This document shows, in pieces, positions 41,821 through 49,579 of a stretch of DNA of 64,000 nt. The translations under genes were made by a program, and so were the position numbers. Where the stretch lies: positions 2,108,001 through 2,172,000 of the forward strand of contig NZ_CP083666.1 of assembly GCF_020097835.1 (NCBI RefSeq), in the 5' to 3' direction. The first letter of the stretch is position 1; every line of letters begins with the position of its first letter. Under the pieces are notes generated by a model. It was not told where the DNA came from. It was given only the letters and a program-made list of their open reading frames with translations, and did no database searches. Origin of the DNA: Haloprofundus halobius (GTDB lineage: Archaea > Halobacteriota > Halobacteria > Halobacteriales > Haloferacaceae).

Positions 41821-42834
41821 ATGATAAACGATGCTCGCGTGCTGCAACCCGAGTTCATCCCGCAGGAGATCGAGCATCGTAATCAAGAGACGAACGTCCT
41901 CTCGAACGCACTCAAACCGATTATGGATGGTCAACCTGGCGAGACGTCGCTCTTACTTGGACCGTCCGGTGTTGGGAAAACGTGCATCGCGCAGTTCACC
42001 GTCGAACGACTCCGAGAGAACGTCCTCGACATCAATACCCAGTACATCAATTGCTGGCAGGACTACACTCGGTTTCGTGTGCTCTACCGCATTCTCGAAG
42101 GAATCGACCAGACGGTAGACATCCACCGGCGCTCCACACCACGGGACGAACTCCTGACTCGTATCCAGGAGTACGACGGACCGCACTATGTCGTCATTCT
42201 CGACGAAGTCGACCAACTCGAGGACAAAAGTGTCCTCTACGACCTCTATCGCACGCGTAAGATTACGATGGTACTCATCGCCAATCGTGAAGAGGACCTA
42301 TTTTCGATGTTCGATGAACGCTTGACGAGTCGTCTGCATGGGAGCGTCCGAGTTGAATTTGAGAGGTACCACCTCGATGAACTCGTCGCAATTCTCGCTG
42401 CGCGGGCACGCTGGGGATTATCGGAAAGCGCTATCGGAAATCAGCAACTTGCACTCATTGCCGACGCTGCAGCTGGTGATGCGAGAATCGGAATCAGTAT
42501 CCTCCGCAACGCTGCGCGACTCGCAGATCAGCAGTCTCACAACACGATCTCGAACGAGGTTCTACACGAGGCTGTCCCCGATGGACGCGAAGAGATCCGG
42601 CGCTCAACCGCCGACAAGTTACGTGAGCATCAGCGCGTCCTCTACGAAATTTTGCTCGATAGGGGTGAGATGAGTCCGGGTGATCTCTACGACGAATACT
42701 GCGAGCACGTCGACGAACCGAAGACGAAGCGAACCGTCCGCAACTACCTCCAGAAGATGGAGCAATACCGACTCATTGTCGCCCAGGGCGAGAAGCGTGC
42801 GCGGACCTACAGACCTCGGAAGGAAGCATCCTGA
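41821..42834 (+). CDS. orc: Orc1/Cdc6-family replication initiator
   Basis: A 337-residue AAA+ initiator. Walker A is TSLLLGPSGVGKTCIAQFTV, Walker B is PHYVVILDEVDQLEDKSVLY, sensor 1 is ITMVLIANREEDLF and sensor 2 lies in GDARIGISILRNAARLADQQ. The C-terminal winged helix (about 270-330) includes LYEILLDRGEMSPGDLYDEY. Such proteins bind origin repeats and load the MCM helicase. It is shorter than main chromosomal Orc proteins, as is usual for accessory copies. The ATG 41821 is supported by a TATA box 28-35 bases upstream. It precedes a PolB operon. Confidence 0.88.
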   Translation: MINDARVLQPEFIPQEIEHRNQETNVLSNALKPIMDGQPGETSLLLGPSGVGKTCIAQFTVERLRENVLDINTQYINCWQDYTRFRVLYRILEGIDQTVDIHRRSTPRDELLTRIQEYDGPHYVVILDEVDQLEDKSVLYDLYRTRKITMVLIANREEDLFSMFDERLTSRLHGSVRVEFERYHLDELVAILAARARWGLSESAIGNQQLALIADAAAGDARIGISILRNAARLADQQSHNTISNEVLHEAVPDGREEIRRSTADKLREHQRVLYEILLDRGEMSPGDLYDEYCEHVDEPKTKRTVRNYLQKMEQYRLIVAQGEKRARTYRPRKEAS

Positions 42835-42905
42835 AACGCACTATCGGAATTTCGGAAACGGCCCTGTCTTGGTTATGACACAAAAGCCGCCTAGGTTCTC
42901 CTGTG

Positions 42906-43586
42906 ATGTACCAGCCAACCAACGACCAACCGATACTCCCGACGCTAAAGGACGGGATGACACTCTTACAGGCGAATCGCAGAGCGACAGGTGCGTTACA
43001 GTCGCTCGTTCTTGATCACCTCCTACTGGAGGATGGGGACGCAGTCTGGGTCGACGCTCGTGGAAACGGAACGACCCAGCAACTGTGCCGAATCGCACCG
43101 AATATGAGAGTACTCGACCGGGTTCACATCGCTCGGGGGTTCACACCGTGGCAGCACTATAGCCTGCTAACGGACCTCTCAGATGAGATCACCAACGACG
43201 CGTCGCTTGTCGTCCTTCCGGAGTTCGACTGGTTCTACCGGACCGACGACCTCCGACGCGGCGAGGGCGAACGGATGTTTTCGGAGGCGGTCTCGCGAGT
43301 TGCGGAGTTGCTCGACGATGTCGAGGTACCGATCCTCCTCACGCTCTCGGAGAGAGACGGACTCATCGAACCACTCCACGACGCAGTTTCGGAAACGGTC
43401 GAGTGTGAGCTGACCAAGTACGGTCCACGATTTTCAGGCGACTCGTTCGAGACGCTCGTCTACCCACTCGAGAACGGGATGGTCCAGACAACGATCGCGT
43501 ATTGGAACCAGATTCTCGCCGCCCGTCACCCGGCCGTAATTCCGGCGATGACATCACCGGAGGTGACCACCGTTGGGGCGAACTAA
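42906..43586 (+). CDS. PolB-operon protein, possibly an inactivated RecA-like fold
   Basis: A 226-residue protein located between orc and polB. The order of elements recalls a RecA/RadA-type ATPase core: AVWVDARGNGTTQQLCRIAP where a Walker A loop would lie, and DASLVVLPEFDWFYRTDDLR where Walker B would lie. However, the GKT/S triplet is missing (RGNGTTQ), so ATP hydrolysis is unlikely. A later YPLENGMVQTTIAYWN strand matches this fold loosely. Conserved RecA-like degenerate partners of PolB2 are known in archaea; that this is one is inference. GTG 42903 is an alternative start. Confidence 0.55.
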   Translation: MYQPTNDQPILPTLKDGMTLLQANRRATGALQSLVLDHLLLEDGDAVWVDARGNGTTQQLCRIAPNMRVLDRVHIARGFTPWQHYSLLTDLSDEITNDASLVVLPEFDWFYRTDDLRRGEGERMFSEAVSRVAELLDDVEVPILLTLSERDGLIEPLHDAVSETVECELTKYGPRFSGDSFETLVYPLENGMVQTTIAYWNQILAARHPAVIPAMTSPEVTTVGAN

Positions 43587-43602
43587 TCCGACGTACTGTG
43601 AC

Positions 43603-43833
43603 ATGGTTCGGGCGACCGAGAACCGGTGGTCGGACTACCGGCGAGCGCTCAGACACGGTGACCAACCGCACTTTGACCAGTTGTTCGAGCACGCTCGCGC
43701 TCACGCGGATGCCGGTGGGTATCTCAACCACCAGTTCGTCGAGATTCCGATTCTGTTCTCCATCGCACTCGAACAGGAGAAGCGAATCGCGGCGCTCGAA
43801 AGTCGGATGAACGTCCACGAATTCGTTGAGTGA
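43603..43833 (+). CDS. Small protein upstream of PolB
   Basis: A 76-residue protein from ATG 43603 (MVRATENRWSDYRRALRHGD). It is mostly helical: QPHFDQLFEHARAHADAGGY and FVEIPILFSIALEQEKRIAA LE. Its stop codon at 43831-43833 lies two bases before the ATG of the polymerase gene, so they are coupled. It may be an accessory subunit of the polymerase; no family is recognised. A TTG-initiated form from 43573 is less likely. Confidence 0.6.
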   Translation: MVRATENRWSDYRRALRHGDQPHFDQLFEHARAHADAGGYLNHQFVEIPILFSIALEQEKRIAALESRMNVHEFVE

Positions 43834-43835
43834 CC

Positions 43836-45944
43836 ATGCCGTTCAAATTCGACTATCTCGACAGAGACGTGCTCAAGTGGTCGCTGACGCCCGGCGGCGC
43901 GGAGTTCACTCGGGACTCCTCGTACGATCCGACGATATACGTCTCAGCGCATGGCGACGGCAACCTCGAAGAGATAACGGAGGTTCTGCGTCGACATCCG
44001 AAGGTCACGCTCGCGCACTTGGTAGAGGAGCGAACCGGGTTCAGACACGACCCGGAACCAGTACTGCGCGTCAATGTTGTCGGCTTGGATGCAGTTACCG
44101 ATGTTGCACACGAAGTCAGGGGGTGGGGAAAGCCCGGAGAGTATCGGTGTTACAACGTCGATTTGAGTCGAGAGTTCAGATACTGTCTTGAGGAGGACGT
44201 GTCGCCGATACCGAATCGGGACCTCTCAGTTCTCGATGTTTCGATTCCAGAGCTACAGTTGTCTAGTGGTCAGATTACGACGGTCGAATTAGGCGACGAG
44301 GAGGTGAGTGGGACACGAGAGGATGTCCTCGAAGCGGTGAGCAATCGGCTCAGTACCGATGATCCCGACATCCTCCTCGTCAACACAAGCAAGGTGATTC
44401 CGAAGCTGTACGAGCAAGCTAACCAAGTCGGGAACCGAGAGTTCGATTTGAGTCGTCTCTCCGGCTGGCAGCAACTCGCGAGAGAGTCGACGTATACGAG
44501 TTACGGAAAAGTCGGTCATTCACCAGCACGATACAACCTCCCTGGACGGGTGATCATCGACCGCTCGAACACGTTCATGTGGAACCAGACGAATCTCGAC
44601 GGCTGTCTCGACCTCGTCGGACGGTCGGGGAAACCGCTTCAGGAGCTAGCTTGGTCTTCTATCGGCAATATCCTCACAGCGATTCAAATCCGAGAGGCGC
44701 GGAAACGAGGTGTGCTGGTTCCGTGGAACTCCTGGCGACACGAGCAGTTCAAGACAATGCGCCAGTTGCACGAAGCCGACCGCGGTGGGTTCACGTTCGC
44801 TCCGAAAGTCGGCCTGCACGAAGATGTCCACGAACTCGATTTTTCATCGTTGTACCCAAACATCATCGTCACTCGCAACGTGAGTCCCGAGAAGATTCGC
44901 TGTGAATGCCACGCCGGTCGAGAGGACGTACCGGGGCTGGGTTACTGCATCTGCGACGAGCGAGGATACCTCCCGGACGTCCTCGAACCGCTCATTGAAG
45001 ACCGCGACGCAATCAAGGCCGAGCTTCGCGAGACAGACGATCCGGTGCAAGAGAAGGTACTGGAGGGGCGCTCGAACGCCATCAAGTGGATTCTCGTCTC
45101 CTGCTTCGGCTATCAGGGATTCTCGAACGCGAAGTTCGGCCGTATCGAGTGCCACGAGGCGATCAACGCGTTTGCTCGTGAGATTCTGCTCGACTCGAAG
45201 CAGGTGTTCGAGCAGAACGGCTGGGAGATCGTCCACGGTATCGTTGACAGTATCTGGGTTCGCCGGATTGAGGATGAGACGCAAACGCCGCTTGAGGAAC
45301 TCGCCGAGCGGATTACTCGCGAGGTCGGGATTCGGTTGGAGTACGAGGCAGCCTACGACTGGATCGCGTTCGTCCCGATGCGTGACAGCAACGCTGGTGC
45401 GTTGACGAAGTATTTCGGGAAGGTTGCTGGCGAGGACGAGTACAAGTATCGAGGTATCGAGTGCCGCCAGCGCAGCACACCGGACTTTATCGAGGAAGCG
45501 CAGAAGGATCTGGTTCGGGTACTCGACGAACATCGAGAACCGGAGATGGTCTGCGACCGACTGAAGCTGTGGGTCGAGCGCCTTCGGCGCGGTGGCGTCG
45601 AACCGGAACACCTCCTCATCAACAACCGAGTCTCGAAACGCGTCGACGAGTATTCGCAGTACACGCGGAACGTCGCAGCGCTCGAACGGGCCGAAGGACA
45701 TGGCCTCAGTCGAAGTCCGGGCGAGAGCGTCTCTTACGTCGTCGTCGGCGACGACAAACGGTCGAGAGATCGAGTGGCGCTGGCACACGAAGACCTTACT
45801 GAGTACGATGTCTCGTTCTACGAGACGCTACTGCTCCGGGCAGCGGAGAGCATTCTCTCACCCCTCGGATGGCGTCAGTCTGCTATTGAGAATGCGCTGT
45901 CAGGGTCGCAGGATTCGAAGCTCTCGGCTTTCGAGAGTTGGTGA
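43836..45944 (+). CDS. polB2: Family B DNA polymerase (PolB2-like, exonuclease degenerate)
   Basis: A 702-residue family B polymerase. Motif A is VHELDFSSLYPNIIVTRNVS, motif B is GRSNAIKWILVSCFGYQGFS and motif C is IVHGIVDSIWVRRIED. The catalytic Asp of motif A and the second Asp of motif C (VDS) are kept; the first Asp of the canonical DTD is Ile. In the N-terminal domain the DxE exonuclease motif is not intact, so proofreading is probably lost. Cysteines in EKIRCECHAGREDVPGLGYC ICDE could bind zinc or an iron-sulfur cluster. Proteins like this in haloarchaea lie beside Orc genes. Confidence 0.85.
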   Translation: MPFKFDYLDRDVLKWSLTPGGAEFTRDSSYDPTIYVSAHGDGNLEEITEVLRRHPKVTLAHLVEERTGFRHDPEPVLRVNVVGLDAVTDVAHEVRGWGKPGEYRCYNVDLSREFRYCLEEDVSPIPNRDLSVLDVSIPELQLSSGQITTVELGDEEVSGTREDVLEAVSNRLSTDDPDILLVNTSKVIPKLYEQANQVGNREFDLSRLSGWQQLARESTYTSYGKVGHSPARYNLPGRVIIDRSNTFMWNQTNLDGCLDLVGRSGKPLQELAWSSIGNILTAIQIREARKRGVLVPWNSWRHEQFKTMRQLHEADRGGFTFAPKVGLHEDVHELDFSSLYPNIIVTRNVSPEKIRCECHAGREDVPGLGYCICDERGYLPDVLEPLIEDRDAIKAELRETDDPVQEKVLEGRSNAIKWILVSCFGYQGFSNAKFGRIECHEAINAFAREILLDSKQVFEQNGWEIVHGIVDSIWVRRIEDETQTPLEELAERITREVGIRLEYEAAYDWIAFVPMRDSNAGALTKYFGKVAGEDEYKYRGIECRQRSTPDFIEEAQKDLVRVLDEHREPEMVCDRLKLWVERLRRGGVEPEHLLINNRVSKRVDEYSQYTRNVAALERAEGHGLSRSPGESVSYVVVGDDKRSRDRVALAHEDLTEYDVSFYETLLLRAAESILSPLGWRQSAIENALSGSQDSKLSAFESW

Positions 45945-46122
45945 ACGTGCAACGAAACTTCGCGACTACTGCAACACAGAACTTCTTCGTTAAGCTCTCA
46001 GGCAGCGTAAGTATGTCGAGTGAACCAACCATGGCATTCCAGATGGTTACTTGGACCGAAACCAAGCGACTGGATCGCCTGTCGGTCCGGACGTATTTCC
46101 AAGCAATAGTGAGGGAAAGACG

Positions 46123-46611
46123 ATGAGTGACATCCCACCAGAGACGTCGGCCCGACGCGAATCCATCGATCCACCCGTCACTTCGGCCACTTCCAAACCA
46201 TCAGACTCCACGTCACGGCGTGAGTCGATTAGCGGCTACGGGCTAACGCTCACCCTCGTCGGTGCCGTTCTGCTCGCACTAGCGTACTACGGTGTCATTG
46301 CAGTAGAGGCAACACGTGACCTCGGACGGGCGCTCCCGGAGCCGTTTTACTTCCTCGTACTTGCCTTCCTCTTCGTGCTCGAACTGCTCGCGCGTCGTGA
46401 ACTGAGCGCACTCACGCTCGCACGAGCAATTGCCTTTACTGCGGTGTATGGGACACTATTCGTCTTTTCAGTCGAGGGCGGTGCGTACCTCTGGGACAAT
46501 CCGGGAGTGGCACTCGGAGATTTCGCCGGAGTCACGGTGCTTGCTGTGGCCCTTGTCGTCTCTGCGCTCATATACGTTGGATACTTGACTCTCGTCAAAT
46601 ATTGGCGGTAA
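46123..46611 (+). CDS. Four-helix membrane protein
   Basis: A 162-residue protein from ATG 46123 (MSDIPPETSARRESIDPPVT). After a Ser/Thr/Pro-rich first 45 residues come four hydrophobic helices: LTLTLVGAVLLALAYYGVIA, PFYFLVLAFLFVLELLARRE, LARAIAFTAVYGTLFVFSVE and FAGVTVLAVALVVSALIYVG. No channel or enzyme motif is seen. It follows the polymerase gene after 178 bases and its link to replication is uncertain. The upstream in-frame start at 46051 is not favoured. Confidence 0.7.
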   Translation: MSDIPPETSARRESIDPPVTSATSKPSDSTSRRESISGYGLTLTLVGAVLLALAYYGVIAVEATRDLGRALPEPFYFLVLAFLFVLELLARRELSALTLARAIAFTAVYGTLFVFSVEGGAYLWDNPGVALGDFAGVTVLAVALVVSALIYVGYLTLVKYWR

Positions 46612-46672
46612 CAAACGCTTCGTGGTCTGTTTCGTCTGTTCGAGTAACAAGATAAGACCGAATCCCTCGTGT

Positions 46673-47314
46673 CTACAGTATCACGTATACCATCTCCATT
46701 GGGAGGTCTTTTGGATCTGTTTTGGGCTCACTAGGAAGTGTTCGGGGTGGGCCGGTAAACGAGCTTGCTGTGAGTGCAAGCACAAATGCATCCAACAGAT
46801 CGTCATTAGAAGCATCAGTCTTGATAGCAAGACCTGCATTCCGCAAGTGCGTTAATACGTCCTCATCTACTTGTTCGAGAACTTCAACACGGCGCAAAAA
46901 AGCCATGAGTGGTTGACTTGTCTTCGAGTGCTTCATTGTCTCCTCGTCGTTCAACGCCTAGAAACAGACCTCAGAGTGGATTTTCTGGTGATTCCCTGCG
47001 CTTCTTCGGAGTTCGTGAGGAAAGGGGTCCAACTCCCCGATCTTATCCAAAATCACCCACGTTTGCGTGTCGAGACTCCCATCAGTCAACTCCTCTTGCT
47101 TTGCCTTCGCTGACTCGTAGTTATCGCAATACACCACGTCTCGAATGGGTGTTGGAAAGACACTCAAATGCCGAACTAGGCTCAGTTTTTCACGGCCTTT
47201 CGAATCGCAGTACTGTTTCTCGTCGGACTTCTCCTGAAGGTCAATGGGGACATCGATGAGAATTATATCAGCATCCCGGTGGTCTTCCCAGAGGTTCTCA
47301 ACGAAATTCGACAC
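46673..47314 (-). pseudogene. DUF429 (RNase H-like) gene, truncated at the 5' end and stopped by TAG
   Basis: The frame encodes DUF429 signatures: ADIILIDVPIDLQEKSDEKQ YCD, then HLSVFPTPIRDVVYCDNYES and then LDTQTWVILDKIGELDPFPH, then HSEVCF. A TAG at 46958-46960 (minus strand) follows where DUF429 proteins usually have Trp (EVCFWALN). The same frame then continues ALNDEETMKHSKTSQPLMAF and ends DLPMEMVYVIL, the normal tail. The first 50 or so residues of the family (VYGVDxxx start) are missing, with GTG at 47314 abutting a truncated HD gene on the other strand. It is therefore a double-hit remnant. Confidence 0.75.
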
Positions 47315-47540
47315 CGACGTGCGTCAGGCCGTTGACGCACTCATGAGGCGAGAAACGAACGGTGAAAAAGAACCCTACGAGGAGTTTATTGCCCGCGCTG
47401 CACAGAATCCATTAGCACAATAGGTGAAGATCGCTGATATTGAGGGCAACATGGATCTGACTCGGCTAGATGCTGTGAGTGATGATATCCTCGAGAAACA
47501 GGCGAAATATCATCAAGCGTGGGTACAATTATCAGAGTAG
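47298..47540 (+). pseudogene. HD-domain phosphohydrolase fragment with in-frame TAG
   Basis: The open frame reads VRQAVDALMRRETNGEKEPY EEFIARAAQNPLAQ, then TAG (47421-47423), then VKIADIEGNMDLTRLDAVSD DILEKQAKYHQAWVQLSE and TAG at 47538. This is the C-terminal half of an HD-type phosphohydrolase like those that hydrolyse (p)ppGpp-like nucleotides, where an NPLA-R/K-VKIADxEDNMDL motif is expected. The N-terminal metal-binding half is missing. The left end meets the truncated DUF429 gene head-to-head, which indicates one deletion event. Confidence 0.65.
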
Positions 47541-47616
47541 CACTATCAAGCAATATGTGGGGACTTGCCGTAGGTCAAATCGTGAGCACAAGGGAAAATC
47601 AAACGAGCGGATTAGA

Positions 47617-47826
47617 ATGTCGCGAACCAATATTAGAATTGAGATGACTGAACCACCCAACGTGAACACCAAATTCGCCTCGGATGAAGGGCGTATAATC
47701 ACTCGTCATCAGGTAGGCATGTCTGTCTGGAAAGAAGGGGCAACAGTTGAACAAACAGATAGTGGACACTTAGTCAACGGTGTCGAGTACCGTCAAATCG
47801 CGGGTAACGAGGACGCTTTAGTGTGA
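47617..47826 (+). CDS. Small hypothetical protein
   Basis: A 69-residue protein from ATG 47617 (MSRTNIRIEMTEPPNVNTKF). It has a predicted mixed alpha/beta pattern, with IITRHQVGMSVWKEGATVEQ and DSGHLVNGVEYRQIAGNEDA. A longer frame upstream to 47479 crosses the HD fragment and is not used. The DNA is clearly AT-richer than the core, as in other mobile-region genes. It ends eight bases before the next gene, so the two may be co-transcribed. No function recognised. Confidence 0.45.
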   Translation: MSRTNIRIEMTEPPNVNTKFASDEGRIITRHQVGMSVWKEGATVEQTDSGHLVNGVEYRQIAGNEDALV

Positions 47827-47833
47827 CTACGAA

Positions 47834-48163
47834 ATGATAAGAGACGATTCCGGACTCAATGAAGCGCTTGAAGAAGTCTCATTCCCCACTCCCCGTGCCG
47901 ATTGTATAGCCGCTGTTCTCGCAGTCCGAGAGTACATATGCACCACCAACGGTGCTACAAAGGAAGATATCGTCAATAGCCTCGTGCCCGAAGACAACTA
48001 TCCAATCGGGCACAATGCTGCCGCTGCGCGATGTAAACTCGGCGGTTACGATGAGTTCCGAGAGTGGTGGTGGCAACACATAGTAAAACCAGGGTTACTA
48101 GCCATACCAGACATTCAAGAACCAACACGCGGTGCAAGTACGTGGCGTCCACTAAAGAGATAA
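47834..48163 (+). CDS. Hypothetical protein (possible helix-turn-helix at N-terminus)
   Basis: A 109-residue protein from ATG 47834. It contains PRADCIAAVLAVREYICTTN then GATKEDIVNSLVPEDNYPIG, which could form a helix-turn-helix, and a C-terminal region with GGYDEFREWWWQHIVKPGLL and a Thr/Arg tail. The triple Trp is notable. Homologues of this size occur in haloarchaeal mobile regions from memory, but I cannot name the family. It follows another small gene by seven bases. Confidence 0.5.
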   Translation: MIRDDSGLNEALEEVSFPTPRADCIAAVLAVREYICTTNGATKEDIVNSLVPEDNYPIGHNAAAARCKLGGYDEFREWWWQHIVKPGLLAIPDIQEPTRGASTWRPLKR

Positions 48164-48166
48164 CTC

Positions 48167-48493
48167 GTGCCCATTGGTCAATCTGACTATTGTCTGTGTT
48201 ACCGACGACTGATATGCATCTTGCATCTGGAGTTTGGTGAGAATTCATTCACGTTGGACGATTACGTCATCAAGCCGGATTACCACGACCCAGATTTAGC
48301 CGTCATACTTGGGGTCACAGAAGAGGATGGTGATGAGGAAAACATCCGTATCGCATTTGTTGATCATCTCAAAGAACATCTCGGAGAGGATCCATATCTC
48401 CTGCCAGCGACGCTCACAGACTACTGTAACGAGAAGGATATCAAGTCATACACGTACGAATACGCGGACTTGAGTTTCGAGCATCAATACTGA
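48167..48493 (+). CDS. Hypothetical acidic protein
   Basis: A 108-residue protein from GTG 48167. The N-terminal 20 residues (PIGQSDYCLCYRRLICILHL) are not convincing, but the rest (GENSFTLDDYVIKPDYHDPD, LAVILGVTEEDGDEENIRIA and FVDHLKEHLGEDPYLLPATL) is acidic and helical in a normal halophilic way, so the true start may be further in. It follows the previous gene by three bases. Function unknown. Confidence 0.45.
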   Translation: MPIGQSDYCLCYRRLICILHLEFGENSFTLDDYVIKPDYHDPDLAVILGVTEEDGDEENIRIAFVDHLKEHLGEDPYLLPATLTDYCNEKDIKSYTYEYADLSFEHQY

Positions 48494-48564
48494 GCCGACA
48501 AGTCGCTGATTTCGCCAAATTAAGAAATCTGGATTTCGGAAATCACGATTTCCATTTCTAGAAC

Positions 48565-48837
48565 GTGCCCTCTCTTTCAGCTAACTGCTCCTGCCTTCGC
48601 GTGGATAAACTATGGTTGTTTGAACTACGTAGTCTAGACTACGATAGTTTAGACTACGCTAACCGTGAGCTTCACGTGCAGGTTCGTAGAAATGGAGAAT
48701 ATGCCGACGTTCGTGAACCACCTCGAGGTCAAGTGGTTCGAGGTACGGAGCGTCTCGTCATCACGGAAATCGGTGACCTCTCTATCAGAGTGTTTGAAGC
48801 GGCCGTAGATAGATTGGCCGCTTATTCTGAGGCGTGA
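48565..48837 (+). CDS. Hypothetical small protein with a palindrome cluster in its 5' part
   Basis: The frame from 48565 gives 90 residues, ending LVITEIGDLSIRVFEAAVDR LAAYSEA. A palindrome cluster at 48624-48658 lies inside this frame, which suggests that translation really begins later, for example at GTG 48676, leaving 53 residues (VQVRRNGEYADVREPPRGQV). It lies upstream of kptA on the same strand. No family is recognised. Confidence 0.4.
   Translation: MPSLSANCSCLRVDKLWLFELRSLDYDSLDYANRELHVQVRRNGEYADVREPPRGQVVRGTERLVITEIGDLSIRVFEAAVDRLAAYSEA
48624..48658. repeat. Overlapping palindromes ACTACGTAGT and GTAGTCTAGACTAC
   Basis: ACTACGTAGT (48624-48633) and GTAGTCTAGACTAC (48629-48642) are perfect palindromes that overlap. 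TAGACTACG occurs twice (48635 and 48650). The array looks like an operator for a dimeric DNA-binding protein. A further inverted repeat, GGAAATCACGATTTCC, is found just upstream at about 48536-48551. Confidence 0.55.
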
Positions 48838-48871
48838 GCCACAAGTCGGTCGCTATCCAACTTGTCGAGTA

Positions 48872-49504
48872 GTGATTCGGGTCTGCGACGACCATGGTTA
48901 TTTCGCTGAGGAGGACTGCCCCGTCTGCGGTAATGAAGGAAAGCCCGTACTCAACGAAAAGCGACGACGTCAACTCTCGAAGTTCATCAGCGGTGCGTTA
49001 CGTCACTTCCCCAACGACGTCGGTCTATCCATCGATTCACAGGGATGGACGAGTTACGATTCCCTCATCGATACTGTCACAGGCAAGTACGCGTGGGCTG
49101 AGTCCGGGCACGTAGAGGCAGTCGTTGCAACCGACGAAAAGGGGCGATTTGAGCGTCGAAATGATCGGATTCGTGCCGCCTACGGGCATTCAATCGATGT
49201 CGATCTCGAAGCGACCGAGTCGACAGTACCAGATCGACTGTATCACGGAACCGACCCAGAGGTGCTTGATTCGATTTTCGAGGAGGGATTGCGACCGATG
49301 TCACGGCAGTACGTACATCTCTCAGAAACGGTTGAGGAGGCGCGTGCTGTCGGGCAGAGACACGCTGACAATCCAGTTGTGCTCGCTGTCGACGCCAACG
49401 CGATGAAACGAGATGGATATCAAATCGACCGGCGAGGTGAGGGAACGTATACTGTTGAGCGTGTTCCGTCCAAATATGTCGATGACCGTGTTCGATCCGA
49501 ATGA
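48872..49504 (+). CDS. kptA: RNA 2'-phosphotransferase
   Basis: A 210-residue Tpt1/KptA enzyme from GTG 48872. It has an N-terminal zinc-knuckle-like part (MIRVCDDHGYFAEEDCPVCG), then the KptA core: QLSKFISGALRHFPNDVGLS, ERRNDRIRAAYGHSIDVDLE, RLYHGTDPEVLDSIFEEGLR and QYVHLSETVEEARAVGQR. The catalytic Arg-His-Arg-Arg set is present. Known members remove the 2'-phosphate at tRNA splice junctions using NAD+, or act on other capped RNA. It is complete in this mobile region, which raises the question of whether it serves the cell or the element. Confidence 0.88.
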   Translation: MIRVCDDHGYFAEEDCPVCGNEGKPVLNEKRRRQLSKFISGALRHFPNDVGLSIDSQGWTSYDSLIDTVTGKYAWAESGHVEAVVATDEKGRFERRNDRIRAAYGHSIDVDLEATESTVPDRLYHGTDPEVLDSIFEEGLRPMSRQYVHLSETVEEARAVGQRHADNPVVLAVDANAMKRDGYQIDRRGEGTYTVERVPSKYVDDRVRSE

Positions 49505-49579
49505 CTCTCCAGCACCCTAATATGTCTGTGGTGGTCGTTCAAAAATTTCGAAAATTTCCTTCGCCCGATTCTCCTTGTT

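Noticed and set aside
13598-47423. Recoding of TAG or TGA as an amino acid, suggested by four in-frame stops (13598, 31603, 46958, 47421)
   Set aside because: Conserved intact genes here end normally with TAG (rpl37ae, pfdB, the 17895 lipoprotein) and TGA (rpoP, pcc1 neighbours). The interrupted genes are mostly truncated or in decaying tracts, and two lost residues look like Trp, which is a simple TGG to TAG change.
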